Assembly: GCA_020847555.1 (NCBI GenBank)
Contig: JADLBT010000478.1
Span: 1-8,180 of the forward strand
Length of the DNA: 8,180 nt
Reading direction: 5' to 3'
Origin: Gemmataceae bacterium
GTDB taxonomy: Bacteria; Planctomycetota; Planctomycetia; Gemmatales; Gemmataceae
The notes below the pieces were generated by a model. That model made no database searches. It worked only from the letters and a program-made list of their open reading frames with translations, and was not told the origin of the DNA. Within the stretch, counting starts at the first letter, position 1, and each line of letters starts with the position of its first letter. Made by a program: the position numbers and the translations under genes. Of the stretch, positions 1-5,495 are shown one piece after another.

Positions 1-197
1 GAGGGAATCCGTCCGGCGAAATCGAGGGTGGCGCGGCGCAGGAATTCGGCGTCGTCGGCCGGCGCGCTAACCGGCTGCCCCTTCGCCTTCGCCAGGACGA
101 GCGCATCGATGCGCTGGTGCAGCGGTTCGTCGGCTCGGGCGGCGGTCAGGGGGGCAAGCAGAAGGAGGATCGCGAGGGGCGGAAGACTTCGACGCAT
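1..197 (-). CDS. DUF1549 (PSCyt2-type) secreted protein, N-terminal part only
   Basis: The reading frame starts at the ATG at base 197 and stays open to the window edge, giving 65 residues of a longer protein. Residues 1-23 form a signal peptide: MRRS, a leucine/alanine-rich core, and a likely cut after ARA. The mature start (DEPLHQRIDALV) leads into 'DDAEFLRRATLDFAGRIP', which matches the usual opening of DUF1549, 'DxxFLRRxxLDLxGRIPT'. In planctomycetes this domain normally sits in large secreted proteins paired with DUF1553, often with cytochrome-like or concanavalin-like domains. Their role is poorly known; binding or degradation of complex substrates has been suggested. A GGAG sits about 7 nt upstream of the ATG, and a candidate promoter lies at 244-272. 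The domain order beyond residue 65 cannot be seen. The family call is fairly firm, the function is not. Confidence 0.75.
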   Translation of the reverse strand, partial: MRRSLPPLAILLLLAPLTAARADEPLHQRIDALVLAKAKGQPVSAPADDAEFLRRATLDFAGRIP

Positions 198-238
198 TGC
201 CGAACTCCAGGCAGGGCAGAAGGCGGGGGGCTGTCCTC

Positions 239-282
239 GTGCCACGATAGGCACGCTGGCGGCGGAAAGCAAGCGCTTTCCG
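239..282. repeat. Two adjacent inverted repeats in the promoter region of the DUF1549 gene
   Basis: Inverted repeat 1 is GTGCC (239-243) with GGCAC (250-254), loop 6 nt. Inverted repeat 2 is CGGAAAGC (263-270) with GCTTTCCG (275-282), loop AAGC, a perfect 8-bp stem. They flank and partly cover the candidate promoter boxes, so they could be an operator or simple leader structure. No regulator can be named from the sequence. Confidence 0.4.
244..272 (-). promoter_or_regulatory. Candidate sigma70-like promoter for the DUF1549 gene
   Basis: Read on the minus strand, TTGCTT (272-267) and TATCGT (249-244) are separated by exactly 17 nt. This predicts a transcript start near 237 and a leader of about 40 nt before the ATG at 197. 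Together the boxes match consensus at only 7 of 12 positions. Two inverted repeats overlap the elements. Spacing and position are the main support. Confidence 0.3.
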
Positions 283-335
283 GGCCTGTTTGGCGGGTCC
301 ATCAGGTCCGAGCCGCGGTCGCTCATTGCGGAAAG

Positions 336-375
336 GAGCGAGGGCGGCGAGGAGAAATCCTCGCCGCCCTCGCTC
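336..375 (-). terminator. Strong hairpin downstream of the SWIM-domain gene, likely terminator
   Basis: Arms 336-353 and 358-375 are perfectly complementary over 18 bp, GAGCGAGGGCGGCGAGGA with its reverse complement. The loop is 4 nt, GAAA on the plus strand. The hairpin begins about 29 nt past the stop of the minus-strand gene at 405-773. On that strand it is followed by CTTTCC, a poor T-run, so termination may rely on the stem itself. It would separate this gene from the DUF1549 gene downstream. Confidence 0.7.
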
Positions 376-404
376 GCGTTGCGCTCGGTTGGCCGCTGCG
401 GCGC

Positions 405-773
405 TCACGACGCCGCCCGCATGGCGAACCGGAGGTAGTCCCCTTGCTCGCGCAGCTCCTGGCCGAGGTGCAGGAAGCCGCGGATGTGCTTGCAGAACCG
501 CCCTTCCGGTTCGGCCCGGAAGACCGCGTCGGCGCATGTGCAGTGGAGGCGCAACCCCCCGTTCGGCGCGCGTTCAATCGCGATCTGGTAGGGCGTTCGG
601 CCGCCCTCGACCTCCCACGTCATCACACACCCGTTCGCCTCGTAGTCGGGGTTGCGGTAGGTCAGGCGGTACGAGTAGAGCCGCGAGGTGCGCTTGCGGT
701 CCGGCCCGGGCAGCAGAGTGACCACCGCGACCATCGATCCCTCGTTCGGCTCGTCCGGAGAAACAGACGACAT
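405..773 (-). CDS. Small SWIM zinc-finger domain protein
   Basis: This is a 122-residue soluble protein with no signal peptide. The clear feature is C78-T-C80, thirteen residues, then C94-K-H96, which fits the SWIM zinc-finger pattern CxCx(n)CxH. SWIM fingers bind nucleic acid or protein partners and occur in SWI2/SNF2 ATPases and transposases, but here the domain stands almost alone. The region before it (residues 33-77) looks like a small beta-rich domain presenting the finger. The ATG at 773 has GAGGG 7 nt upstream. A second ATG at 734 (residue 14) also has GAGGG nearby and would remove only a low-complexity acidic leader, so the start is uncertain. The gene lies 104 nt after the mnmE-like gene on the same strand, has its own candidate promoter (823-851), and is followed by a strong hairpin. 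The specific function is unknown. Confidence 0.75.
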   Translation of the reverse strand: MSSVSPDEPNEGSMVAVVTLLPGPDRKRTSRLYSYRLTYRNPDYEANGCVMTWEVEGGRTPYQIAIERAPNGGLRLHCTCADAVFRAEPEGRFCKHIRGFLHLGQELREQGDYLRFAMRAAS

Positions 774-822
774 CTCCTCACCCTCGCAAGAGGCTCGTTC
801 ACATATCAGTTGAGGTGTATGT

Positions 823-851
823 ATTGTAGTGGCGCGCAGTGTCTGTGTCCC
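823..851 (-). promoter_or_regulatory. Candidate promoter for the SWIM-domain gene
   Basis: On the minus strand GGGACA (851-846; 4 of 6 to TTGACA) and TACAAT (828-823; 5 of 6 to TATAAT) are 17 nt apart. The predicted start near 816 gives a leader of about 43 nt. The short AT-richer patch at 800-830 stands out in this GC-rich sequence. TACAAT also appears as the -10 box of the candidate obg promoter and the transposase promoter. Confidence 0.4.
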
Positions 852-877
852 AGGTCAGCAGCGGCACGGGCGGCGCC

Positions 878-2038
878 TCAGCCGGGGTCGCCGAGGGCGG
901 CTTCCAGGGTCTGCCGCGCCCCCCGTGCATCGCCCCGGGCGCACGCCGCGCGGGTCTCCTCGACCCGAGCGCAGAGAACGTCGGTAAACGGGACGGCAGC
1001 CCCGGCCGGCGGGGGGGCCGGGACCAGGCGGCCGGCGATGGCTGCGCAAAGGTCCGCCAGGCCGGCCCCGGTCCGGGCCGAAACCCGGACGGCGTTCGTC
1101 GCCTGGGCGAGATCCCAGGCGGCGGGCAGATCGGTCTTGTTGATCGCGTGCAGCACCGGCACGGCCAGGTCGGCGGGCCAGACGGGCGCGGCGGATGCGT
1201 CCACCACCCACAGGCACAGATCGGCCGTCGCGGCGGCGGTCCGGGCCAGGTCGATGCCCTGCCGCTCCAGCGTTTCCGCCTCGTCGCGCCAGCCGGCCGT
1301 GTCCGCCAGTTCGACCGGCCAGCCGTCGAGCGCCACGGTCGTCGTCACCACATCGCGCGTCGTGCCCGGCGTCGGCGCCACCACGCTGCGCTGGTAGCCA
1401 GCCAGCGCGTTCACCAGGCTGCTCTTGCCGACGTTCGGCGCCCCGGCGACCACCACCCGCCACGGCCGCGTCAGGTGACGCCCCAGCGAGATCCGGCTCG
1501 CCAGCTCATCCAGCAGCTGGCCCGCCTCGCCCACGTCGCCGCGCTCCAGGGCCGAGAGGATCGTCCCGAGTGCCGCGGCAAGCACCCCCTGATGCTGGTC
1601 GAGGAGGATGGCGGCGGTCCGCACGGTCGTCGCCCGCGCCAGCGCTGCCAGGGCGCTCGCCCGCACCCCGTCATCAGCCGTCCACCGCTCCAGCTCCTCC
1701 CACGAGCAGATCTCGGCCCCCCGGACCGCCAGCGCCTCCATCAAAGCCCGCACCACCTCGCGCCCGCCGTGGCCGTGGATCTCGACCCACCGCCCGCCGC
1801 GCCGCGCCGCCACAACGACCTCGTCCCGGCCCCCGGCCGCCTCGTCCCCGAAGCGCCCCGTCCAGAAGCGCCCCGGCCCGGGCTCGTCCGGCAGCGGGCG
1901 GCCCGAAACAGGCAGGAACAGGCCGCGCACCATGTCCCACGCCCGCGGGCCGCGCACCGCCAGCGCGGCAATGGCGGCGGTGCCCGGTGGGGTCAGACAG
2001 GCGAGATAGGTTGCATCGGAACCTGGCGATGGGTTCAC
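878..2038 (-). CDS. MnmE/TrmE-like GTPase, short form lacking the C-terminal CIGK motif
   Basis: The 386-residue product resembles MnmE, the GTPase that works with MnmG on wobble uridines of certain tRNAs. Residues 1-110 resemble the formyl-tetrahydrofolate-binding N-domain ('LTPPGTAAIAALAVRGP', then 'VEIHGHGG' at 85-92). A helical segment follows, then an intact G domain: GAPNVGKSS (199-207, with the Asn expected for potassium coordination), GTTRD (225-229), DTAG (246-249), NKTD (300-303), SA (320-321). MnmE proteins are usually about 450 residues and end in FCIGK, whose Cys is needed for tRNA modification. This protein stops about 60 residues early at '...LEAALGDPG', and I see no such motif in the next bases in any frame. 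It may be a clade-specific form with a changed role, so I give no gene symbol. The start is a GTG overlapping the coaX stop (GTGA), with GAGG 7 nt upstream, so translation is probably coupled to coaX. Confidence 0.8.
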   Translation of the reverse strand: MNPSPGSDATYLACLTPPGTAAIAALAVRGPRAWDMVRGLFLPVSGRPLPDEPGPGRFWTGRFGDEAAGGRDEVVVAARRGGRWVEIHGHGGREVVRALMEALAVRGAEICSWEELERWTADDGVRASALAALARATTVRTAAILLDQHQGVLAAALGTILSALERGDVGEAGQLLDELASRISLGRHLTRPWRVVVAGAPNVGKSSLVNALAGYQRSVVAPTPGTTRDVVTTTVALDGWPVELADTAGWRDEAETLERQGIDLARTAAATADLCLWVVDASAAPVWPADLAVPVLHAINKTDLPAAWDLAQATNAVRVSARTGAGLADLCAAIAGRLVPAPPPAGAAVPFTDVLCARVEETRAACARGDARGARQTLEAALGDPG

Positions 2039-2787
2039 GGCTGGGCCTCGGCGCTGTGGCGGAGCCCTTCGAGCGTCATCTCCGGCCAGTACTCGGCCCG
2101 CTCGTCGAGGACCGGCCGCAGCAGCGCCGCGTCGCCCCCGGTCAGGAAGACGTGGGCCTCACCGGGGGAGCGCGCGCAGAGCACGTTGATGAGCCGGTTG
2201 ATCCCGCCAGCGACGGCATAGTAGATGCCGCCCTCGATGGCCTGCGTGGTTGTGACGCCGGGCAGGTCGGGACACGGGCGAGTGGGTTGCACCAGCGGCA
2301 GCAGGGCGGTGTAGTCGCGCAGCGCCTGGGCCATCAGTCGCAGTCCGGGGAAGATCGCCCCGCCGCGGAACGTCCCCTCCGCATCCACCCAATCGACGGT
2401 GACGGCCGAACCGGCATCGACGAGGACCGCCGGCACGCGCCGCCTGGCCCGGTGCCAGACGGCCGCGACCGCGTTCAGCAGACGGTCGATGCCGACCCGC
2501 TCGGGATGTTCCAGGCGGACCTGCAGCGGGATCTGCCCGGGATCGTCCAGCACCCAGACGCGGGCGCCGCGCGCACGCAACCATTCCGCCAGTGCGTCGC
2601 GCTGGACGGGGTGGACGCCCGCGACGGCCCACGCCTGCGGCTCGTGCGGCCCCCACTCGGCAAGTTGCCGCTGCCACGCCTGCGGGTCGTCCACGGGGAG
2701 CGAATGGATCCCGGCAACCGCGCCGTTCACGCAGCGGCCCCACTTGATCCGGCTGTTGCCCACGTCCACCACCACATCGGGCGTCAT
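2035..2787 (-). CDS. coaX: Type III pantothenate kinase (CoaX)
   Basis: This cytoplasmic enzyme phosphorylates pantothenate with ATP, the first step of coenzyme A synthesis; type III enzymes need a monovalent cation. The 250-residue length is normal for the family. Visible motifs of the acetate/sugar-kinase fold are DVGNSRIKWG at 8-17 (phosphate 1), GIDR at 99-102 (carrying the conserved active-site Asp 101), DAGSAVTVD at 124-132 (phosphate 2), GGAIFPG at 142-148 (substrate and dimer region) and TGGD at 216-219 (adenosine side). All key residues look intact. The ATG overlaps the obg stop by 4 nt (ATGA), and a good GGAGG lies 7 nt upstream inside obg, so coupling to obg is likely. It is the middle gene of the obg operon. 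Confidence 0.93.
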   Translation of the reverse strand: MTPDVVVDVGNSRIKWGRCVNGAVAGIHSLPVDDPQAWQRQLAEWGPHEPQAWAVAGVHPVQRDALAEWLRARGARVWVLDDPGQIPLQVRLEHPERVGIDRLLNAVAAVWHRARRRVPAVLVDAGSAVTVDWVDAEGTFRGGAIFPGLRLMAQALRDYTALLPLVQPTRPCPDLPGVTTTQAIEGGIYYAVAGGINRLINVLCARSPGEAHVFLTGGDAALLRPVLDERAEYWPEMTLEGLRHSAEAQP

Positions 2788-3866
2788 GGGGTCGCCTCCG
2801 TCGGCCGGGCCGGTTCGGCGGGCGTAGGTTTGCCTGGCAAGGCCGGCGCGGGTAGTTCGTCGTCCCGGTAGGGCGGCGGAAGCGTGGCGAGGAGCGTCGC
2901 GACCGCGCCGACCAGACGGGCCAGCCCCTGGCCGGTCACGGCGGAGATCGCCAGCACCTCGCGGCCGAGTTCACGCTCCAGTCTGGCCCGCACCTCCGCG
3001 CTGCCGGTCAGCTCGGCCTTGCTGAGGGCAACAATCTCCGGCTCGTGGGCCAGGTTCGCGCTGTACATCTCCAGCTCGCGGCGAACGGTGCGGTAATTCT
3101 CCAGCGGGTCGCTACCGTCGGCCGGCAGCGGCTCGACCAGGTGAACCAGGACGCGCGTCCGCTCCACATGCCGGAGGAACTCGTGCCCCAGGCCGACGCC
3201 GCTGTGCGCCCCCTCGATCAGCCCGGGCAGGTCCGCCAGCACGAAGGTGCGCTCGCCGCCGATGCCGACCATGCCGAGGTTCGGGTGCCTGGTCGTGAAC
3301 GGGTAGTCGGCGATCTCCGGCTGGGCGCGCGACAGGCGGCCAAGCAGGGTGGACTTGCCGGCGTTGGGCAGGCCGATCAGGCCGGCGTCGGCGATGATCT
3401 TGAGTTCGAGCACAAGCCACCGTTCCTCGCCGGGGATGCCGGGCTGCGTCTCGCGCGGGGCGCGGTTGACGGAGGTGGCGAACGCCTTGTTGCCGCGGCC
3501 GCCGCGCCCGCCGTGAGCGACCGTCACCTGCTGGCCGGCCTCCGTCAGGTCGCGGAGGATGTGGCCGCGATCGCGGTCGCGGACGAGGGTGCCGGGCGGC
3601 ACGTCGATGTACAGATCGGGGGCCGACCGGCCGTGGCAGTTGGCCGAACCGCCGGGAGCGCCGCGCTCGGCGCGCCAGTGCTTGAGGTGGGCGATCTGGG
3701 AAAGGTTGTCGGTCCCCGCGACGGCGCGCACGATGACGCTCCCGCCATCGCCGCCGTCGCCCCCGTCGGGACCGCCGCGTGGGACGTACTTCTCGCGGCG
3801 GAAGCTGAGGCAGCCGCGGCCGCCATCGCCGCCCTTCACGTAAATCGTCACGCGATCGACAAACAT
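2784..3866 (-). CDS. obg: GTPase Obg/CgtA, ribosome-associated
   Basis: Obg is an essential GTPase that binds the 50S subunit and links ribosome assembly to stress and GTP levels. Residues 1-157 form the glycine-rich Obg fold, starting MFVDRVTIYVKGGDGGRGC and including GGPDGGDGGDGG. The G domain follows: GLPNAGKS (165-172), TT switch (191-192), DLPGLIEGA (212-220), 'GLGHEFLRHVERTRVLVHLVE', and ISAVTGQGL (307-315). The usual NKxD guanine-specificity motif is replaced by SKAE (282-285), so both the Asn and the Asp are changed. No OCT domain is present; the protein ends in a Pro/Ala-rich tail (about 330-360), a common variation in this family. The start agrees with the conserved Obg N-terminus. 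A weak GGGGT is the only ribosome binding site candidate, and it sits in a small hairpin. First gene of the operon with coaX and the mnmE-like gene. Confidence 0.93.
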   Translation of the reverse strand: MFVDRVTIYVKGGDGGRGCLSFRREKYVPRGGPDGGDGGDGGSVIVRAVAGTDNLSQIAHLKHWRAERGAPGGSANCHGRSAPDLYIDVPPGTLVRDRDRGHILRDLTEAGQQVTVAHGGRGGRGNKAFATSVNRAPRETQPGIPGEERWLVLELKIIADAGLIGLPNAGKSTLLGRLSRAQPEIADYPFTTRHPNLGMVGIGGERTFVLADLPGLIEGAHSGVGLGHEFLRHVERTRVLVHLVEPLPADGSDPLENYRTVRRELEMYSANLAHEPEIVALSKAELTGSAEVRARLERELGREVLAISAVTGQGLARLVGAVATLLATLPPPYRDDELPAPALPGKPTPAEPARPTEATP

Positions 3867-3957
3867 GAGCTACCCCAATGGGGGTTCGGGTCCGGATACA
3901 CGAATCAGGACAGCGGGAAGGGGTTGAGGTTCGCTGTCCTGCCGCGAACCGACCCAC
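3867..3957 (-). promoter_or_regulatory. Structured 5' leader of obg with competing stems
   Basis: Read on the minus strand from the predicted start near 3957. Stem A pairs GGTTCGC (3950-3944) with GCGAACC (3934-3928), 7 bp with a 9-nt loop. Stem B pairs CAGGACAGCG (3941-3932) with CGCTGTCCTG (3915-3906), 10 bp with a 16-nt loop. A and B share bases and cannot form together. A third hairpin, ACCCC (3885-3881) with GGGGT (3876-3872), covers the only plausible ribosome binding site, 5 nt from the ATG. A second CGAACC (3888-3883) could also pair with the first arm of stem A, which would open the binding-site hairpin. The pairings are seen directly; a regulatory switch is inference. The stem B repeat could instead be a DNA operator. 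Confidence 0.4.
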
Positions 3958-3963
3958 CCCTTC

Positions 3964-3992
3964 ATTGTACCTGGCGGACCGAGACCCGTCAC
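3964..3992 (-). promoter_or_regulatory. Candidate promoter of the obg-coaX-mnmE-like operon
   Basis: On the minus strand GTGACG (3992-3987; 4 of 6 to TTGACA) and TACAAT (3969-3964; 5 of 6 to TATAAT) are 17 nt apart. The predicted start near 3957 places the whole structured leader downstream. No other box pair as good was seen between here and the obg ATG. Confidence 0.4.
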
Positions 3993-4013
3993 GCGCCGCG
4001 GCGCCGCGTCCCC

Positions 4014-4043
4014 CTGACCCCTGCCCCTTCCGTCTGGTAGGAT
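4014..4043 (+). promoter_or_regulatory. Candidate promoter for the STN-like gene
   Basis: CTGACC (4014-4019) and TAGGAT (4038-4043) are 18 nt apart, and the -10 is preceded by TGG, an extended -10 arrangement. Both boxes match consensus at 4 of 6. It diverges from the obg promoter about 20 bases to the left, and the leader to the ATG at 4104 would be about 55 nt. Weak but well placed. Confidence 0.28.
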
Positions 4044-4103
4044 GAGCGCCGAAGCAGCGAGCGGACTGCGCCCCATCACACGGATCTGGTTGGAGGATCG
4101 TGC

Positions 4104-4667
4104 ATGCGTCGGCTCATCGAGAATGGCATTCTGGTGGCGGTCTGCACCGCCTGGCTGGGAACCGTCGAGGCGGCGCGCGGGCAGGAAAAGCCCGCGGCCG
4201 CCGCCCCCCGCCAGAAGCTCAAGCAGAAGATCACCGTCGAGTGGCCCAAGGAGGTGAACCTCAAGGACGCGGTGGCCGACATCCGCGGGGAGTTCGACAA
4301 TCGCCTCGGCGTCAAGATCGACAACGGCTCGGGCATCTCGAACAACTCCAAGGTGGCCCTCGTCGCCAAGAACCAGCCCCTGGCGAAGATCCTCGACATG
4401 CTGTCCGACAAGTACGAGATGGGATATTACGTCGTTTCCGATCCGAAGGACCGGCTCGATGGGTGGATCGTCCTGCGCAAGAGCAAGTGGAAGGAGCGCG
4501 GGTACAAGGAGGGCAAGGGGCCGAAGACCGGCGCCTCGCTCCCGCCCGCACGTCCGTCCCCCGCAGCCGCTCCGCGCCCGGAGGTTGCCGCCCTGTCGGC
4601 GCGGTTGTCCCCGGCGCCGGTCGCGATCCTGCGCCCCGGGTGGCACAAGGCGAGAACCCGTGACTGA
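4104..4667 (+). CDS. Secreted protein with an STN-like domain
   Basis: The protein has 187 residues. Residues 1-26 look like a signal peptide: MRRLIENG, hydrophobic ILVAVCTAWLG, then VEAARGQ. After a Lys/Ala/Gln linker, residues 40-136 form a compact domain. 'VTLKDAV..I' type packing is seen as 'VNLKDAVADIRGEF', followed by 'GVKIDNGSGISNNSKV', 'NQPLAKILDMLSDKYEMGYYVVSD' and 'DGWIVLRKSKWKERGY'. This resembles the secretin/TonB short N-terminal (STN) fold that planctomycetes use in many small exported proteins; those with the 'DGW..(I/L)R...ERGY' ending look like one family. The target is unknown. The tail from 145 is Pro/Ala-rich and probably disordered. The ATG has GGAGGA 6 nt upstream, an excellent start, which rules out an overlapping frame starting at 4100. 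The gene precedes aat on the same strand, with a long hairpin between them. Confidence 0.7.
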   Translation: MRRLIENGILVAVCTAWLGTVEAARGQEKPAAAAPRQKLKQKITVEWPKEVNLKDAVADIRGEFDNRLGVKIDNGSGISNNSKVALVAKNQPLAKILDMLSDKYEMGYYVVSDPKDRLDGWIVLRKSKWKERGYKEGKGPKTGASLPPARPSPAAAPRPEVAALSARLSPAPVAILRPGWHKARTRD

Positions 4668-4691
4668 GCGGGCGCGTGCGTGGGATGAGAG

Positions 4692-4739
4692 AGGGGCGCG
4701 GCTCCTCCCTGGCCTGGCGGTCCGGAGGACCGCGCCCCT
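4692..4739 (+). terminator. Long hairpin between the STN-like gene and aat
   Basis: The outer stem AGGGGCGCGG (4692-4701) pairs with CCGCGCCCCT (4730-4739). After a one-base bulge (C4702), the inner stem TCCTCC (4703-4708) pairs with GGAGGA (4724-4729), leaving a 15-nt loop. That is 16 base pairs in total. It starts 24 nt after the STN-like stop and ends 19 nt before the aat ATG. The following bases (TTGCCCTTGC) are not a true T-run, so it may end the first transcript, partly attenuate aat, or stabilise an mRNA end. Confidence 0.55.
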
Positions 4740-4758
4740 TGCCCTTGCGAGACAGCGC

Positions 4759-5421
4759 ATGTTCTGGTTCCGGCGGCGGAAGTTCAACCCCGAGCTGCTC
4801 GACCCGTCCCGCGCCGATGCGATGGGGCTGGTCGCGGTCGGCGGCGACCTGCGCCCGGAGTGGCTGCTGCAAGCGTACCGCCGCGGCGTGTTCCCGTGGT
4901 ATGCCGAGGGCGAGGCGGTCCACTGGTGGTCCCCCGACCCGCGCGCCATCCTGGAGCTGGACGGCTTCCACGTACCGCGTCGCCTGGCCCGGACCCTGCG
5001 TTCGAGACGCTTCCGGGCGACGGTAAACACGGCGTTCGGGGCGGTGATTCGCGGGTGTGCCGCGGGGCGCGACGAAGGAACGTGGATCACGCCGGAGATA
5101 ATCGCCGCCTACGAGGGGCTGCATCAGCTCGGCCACGCGCACAGTGTCGAGGCGTGGCACGGGGAGCACCTGGCGGGCGGCGTGTACGGCGTGGTGGCGG
5201 GCGGGCTGTTCGCCGCCGAGTCGATGTTCACGCGCATTCGGGACGGGTCGAAGGTCGCGCTGGCGGCGCTGGTGGAGCGGGTGCGCCAGCGCGGGTTTAC
5301 GCTGGTGGACGTGCAGATGCTGACCGAACACACGGCCCGACTGGGGGCGATTGAGATTCCCCGCGCCGAATACCTGCGGCGGCTGCGTGCGGCGCTGGGG
5401 CTGGATGTGACATTCGCGTAA
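4759..5421 (+). CDS. aat: Leucyl/phenylalanyl-tRNA--protein transferase
   Basis: Aat moves Leu or Phe from its tRNA to the N-terminal Arg or Lys of proteins, marking them for ClpS/ClpAP degradation in the bacterial N-degron pathway. The 220-residue product is slightly shorter than the E. coli enzyme and carries all family signatures: GLVAVGGDL (23-31), FPWY (45-48), WWSPDPR (56-62), 'TWITPEIIAAYEGLH' then 'HAHSVEAW' (108-133), GGVYGV (140-145), ESMF (154-157), GSKVAL (163-168) and DVQMLTEH (184-191). E154, D184 and Q186 match the E. coli residues E156, D186 and Q188 implicated in activity. The ATG at 4759 fits the normal N-terminus but lacks a clear ribosome binding site. An in-frame GTG at 4660 would add 33 atypical residues translated through the hairpin, so I prefer 4759. 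It ends facing the next gene across a terminator. Confidence 0.93.
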   Translation: MFWFRRRKFNPELLDPSRADAMGLVAVGGDLRPEWLLQAYRRGVFPWYAEGEAVHWWSPDPRAILELDGFHVPRRLARTLRSRRFRATVNTAFGAVIRGCAAGRDEGTWITPEIIAAYEGLHQLGHAHSVEAWHGEHLAGGVYGVVAGGLFAAESMFTRIRDGSKVALAALVERVRQRGFTLVDVQMLTEHTARLGAIEIPRAEYLRRLRAALGLDVTFA

Positions 5422-5426
5422 CCAGC

Positions 5427-5473
5427 CCGCAGCGTCAGCGAGGGACGAGACACTCCCCTCGCTGACGCTGCGG
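5427..5473. terminator. Bidirectional terminator between convergent aat and metallohydrolase gene
   Basis: Arms 5427-5444 and 5456-5473 are perfectly complementary over 18 bp (CCGCAGCGTCAGCGAGGG with its reverse complement), with an 11-nt loop. The hairpin starts 5 nt after the aat stop and lies 22 nt from the stop of the opposing gene, so it can serve both. There is no T-run on either side. It shares the 8-mer AGCGAGGG with the hairpin at 336-375. Confidence 0.75.
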
Positions 5474-5495
5474 ACTCGGACGGCGCCGGGACGTA

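Noticed and set aside
198..404. Possible small coding region in the gap between the two left-hand minus-strand genes
   Set aside because: Open frames here are shadows with no supported start; the gap is explained by a promoter, two short inverted repeats and a terminator hairpin.
774..877. Terminator for the operon directly after the mnmE-like gene
   Set aside because: No stem longer than a few base pairs was found; transcription may read through into the SWIM-domain gene and end at 336-375.
839..2871. Long plus-strand open frames (839-2221 and 1195-2871) across the mnmE-like and coaX genes
   Set aside because: They are Pro/Arg/Ala-rich shadows of minus-strand genes that have full motif support; no ribosome binding site or recognisable domain.
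4660..4758. GTG at 4660 as an alternative start of aat, overlapping the STN-like stop
   Set aside because: The extra residues are Arg/Ala-rich, are encoded by the hairpin, and do not match Aat N-termini. It remains possible because the ATG at 4759 has a weak ribosome binding site.
3870..5090. 406-codon minus-strand frame covering the STN-like gene and the start of aat
   Set aside because: It runs antisense to two recognised genes and through the obg leader, with no family motif.
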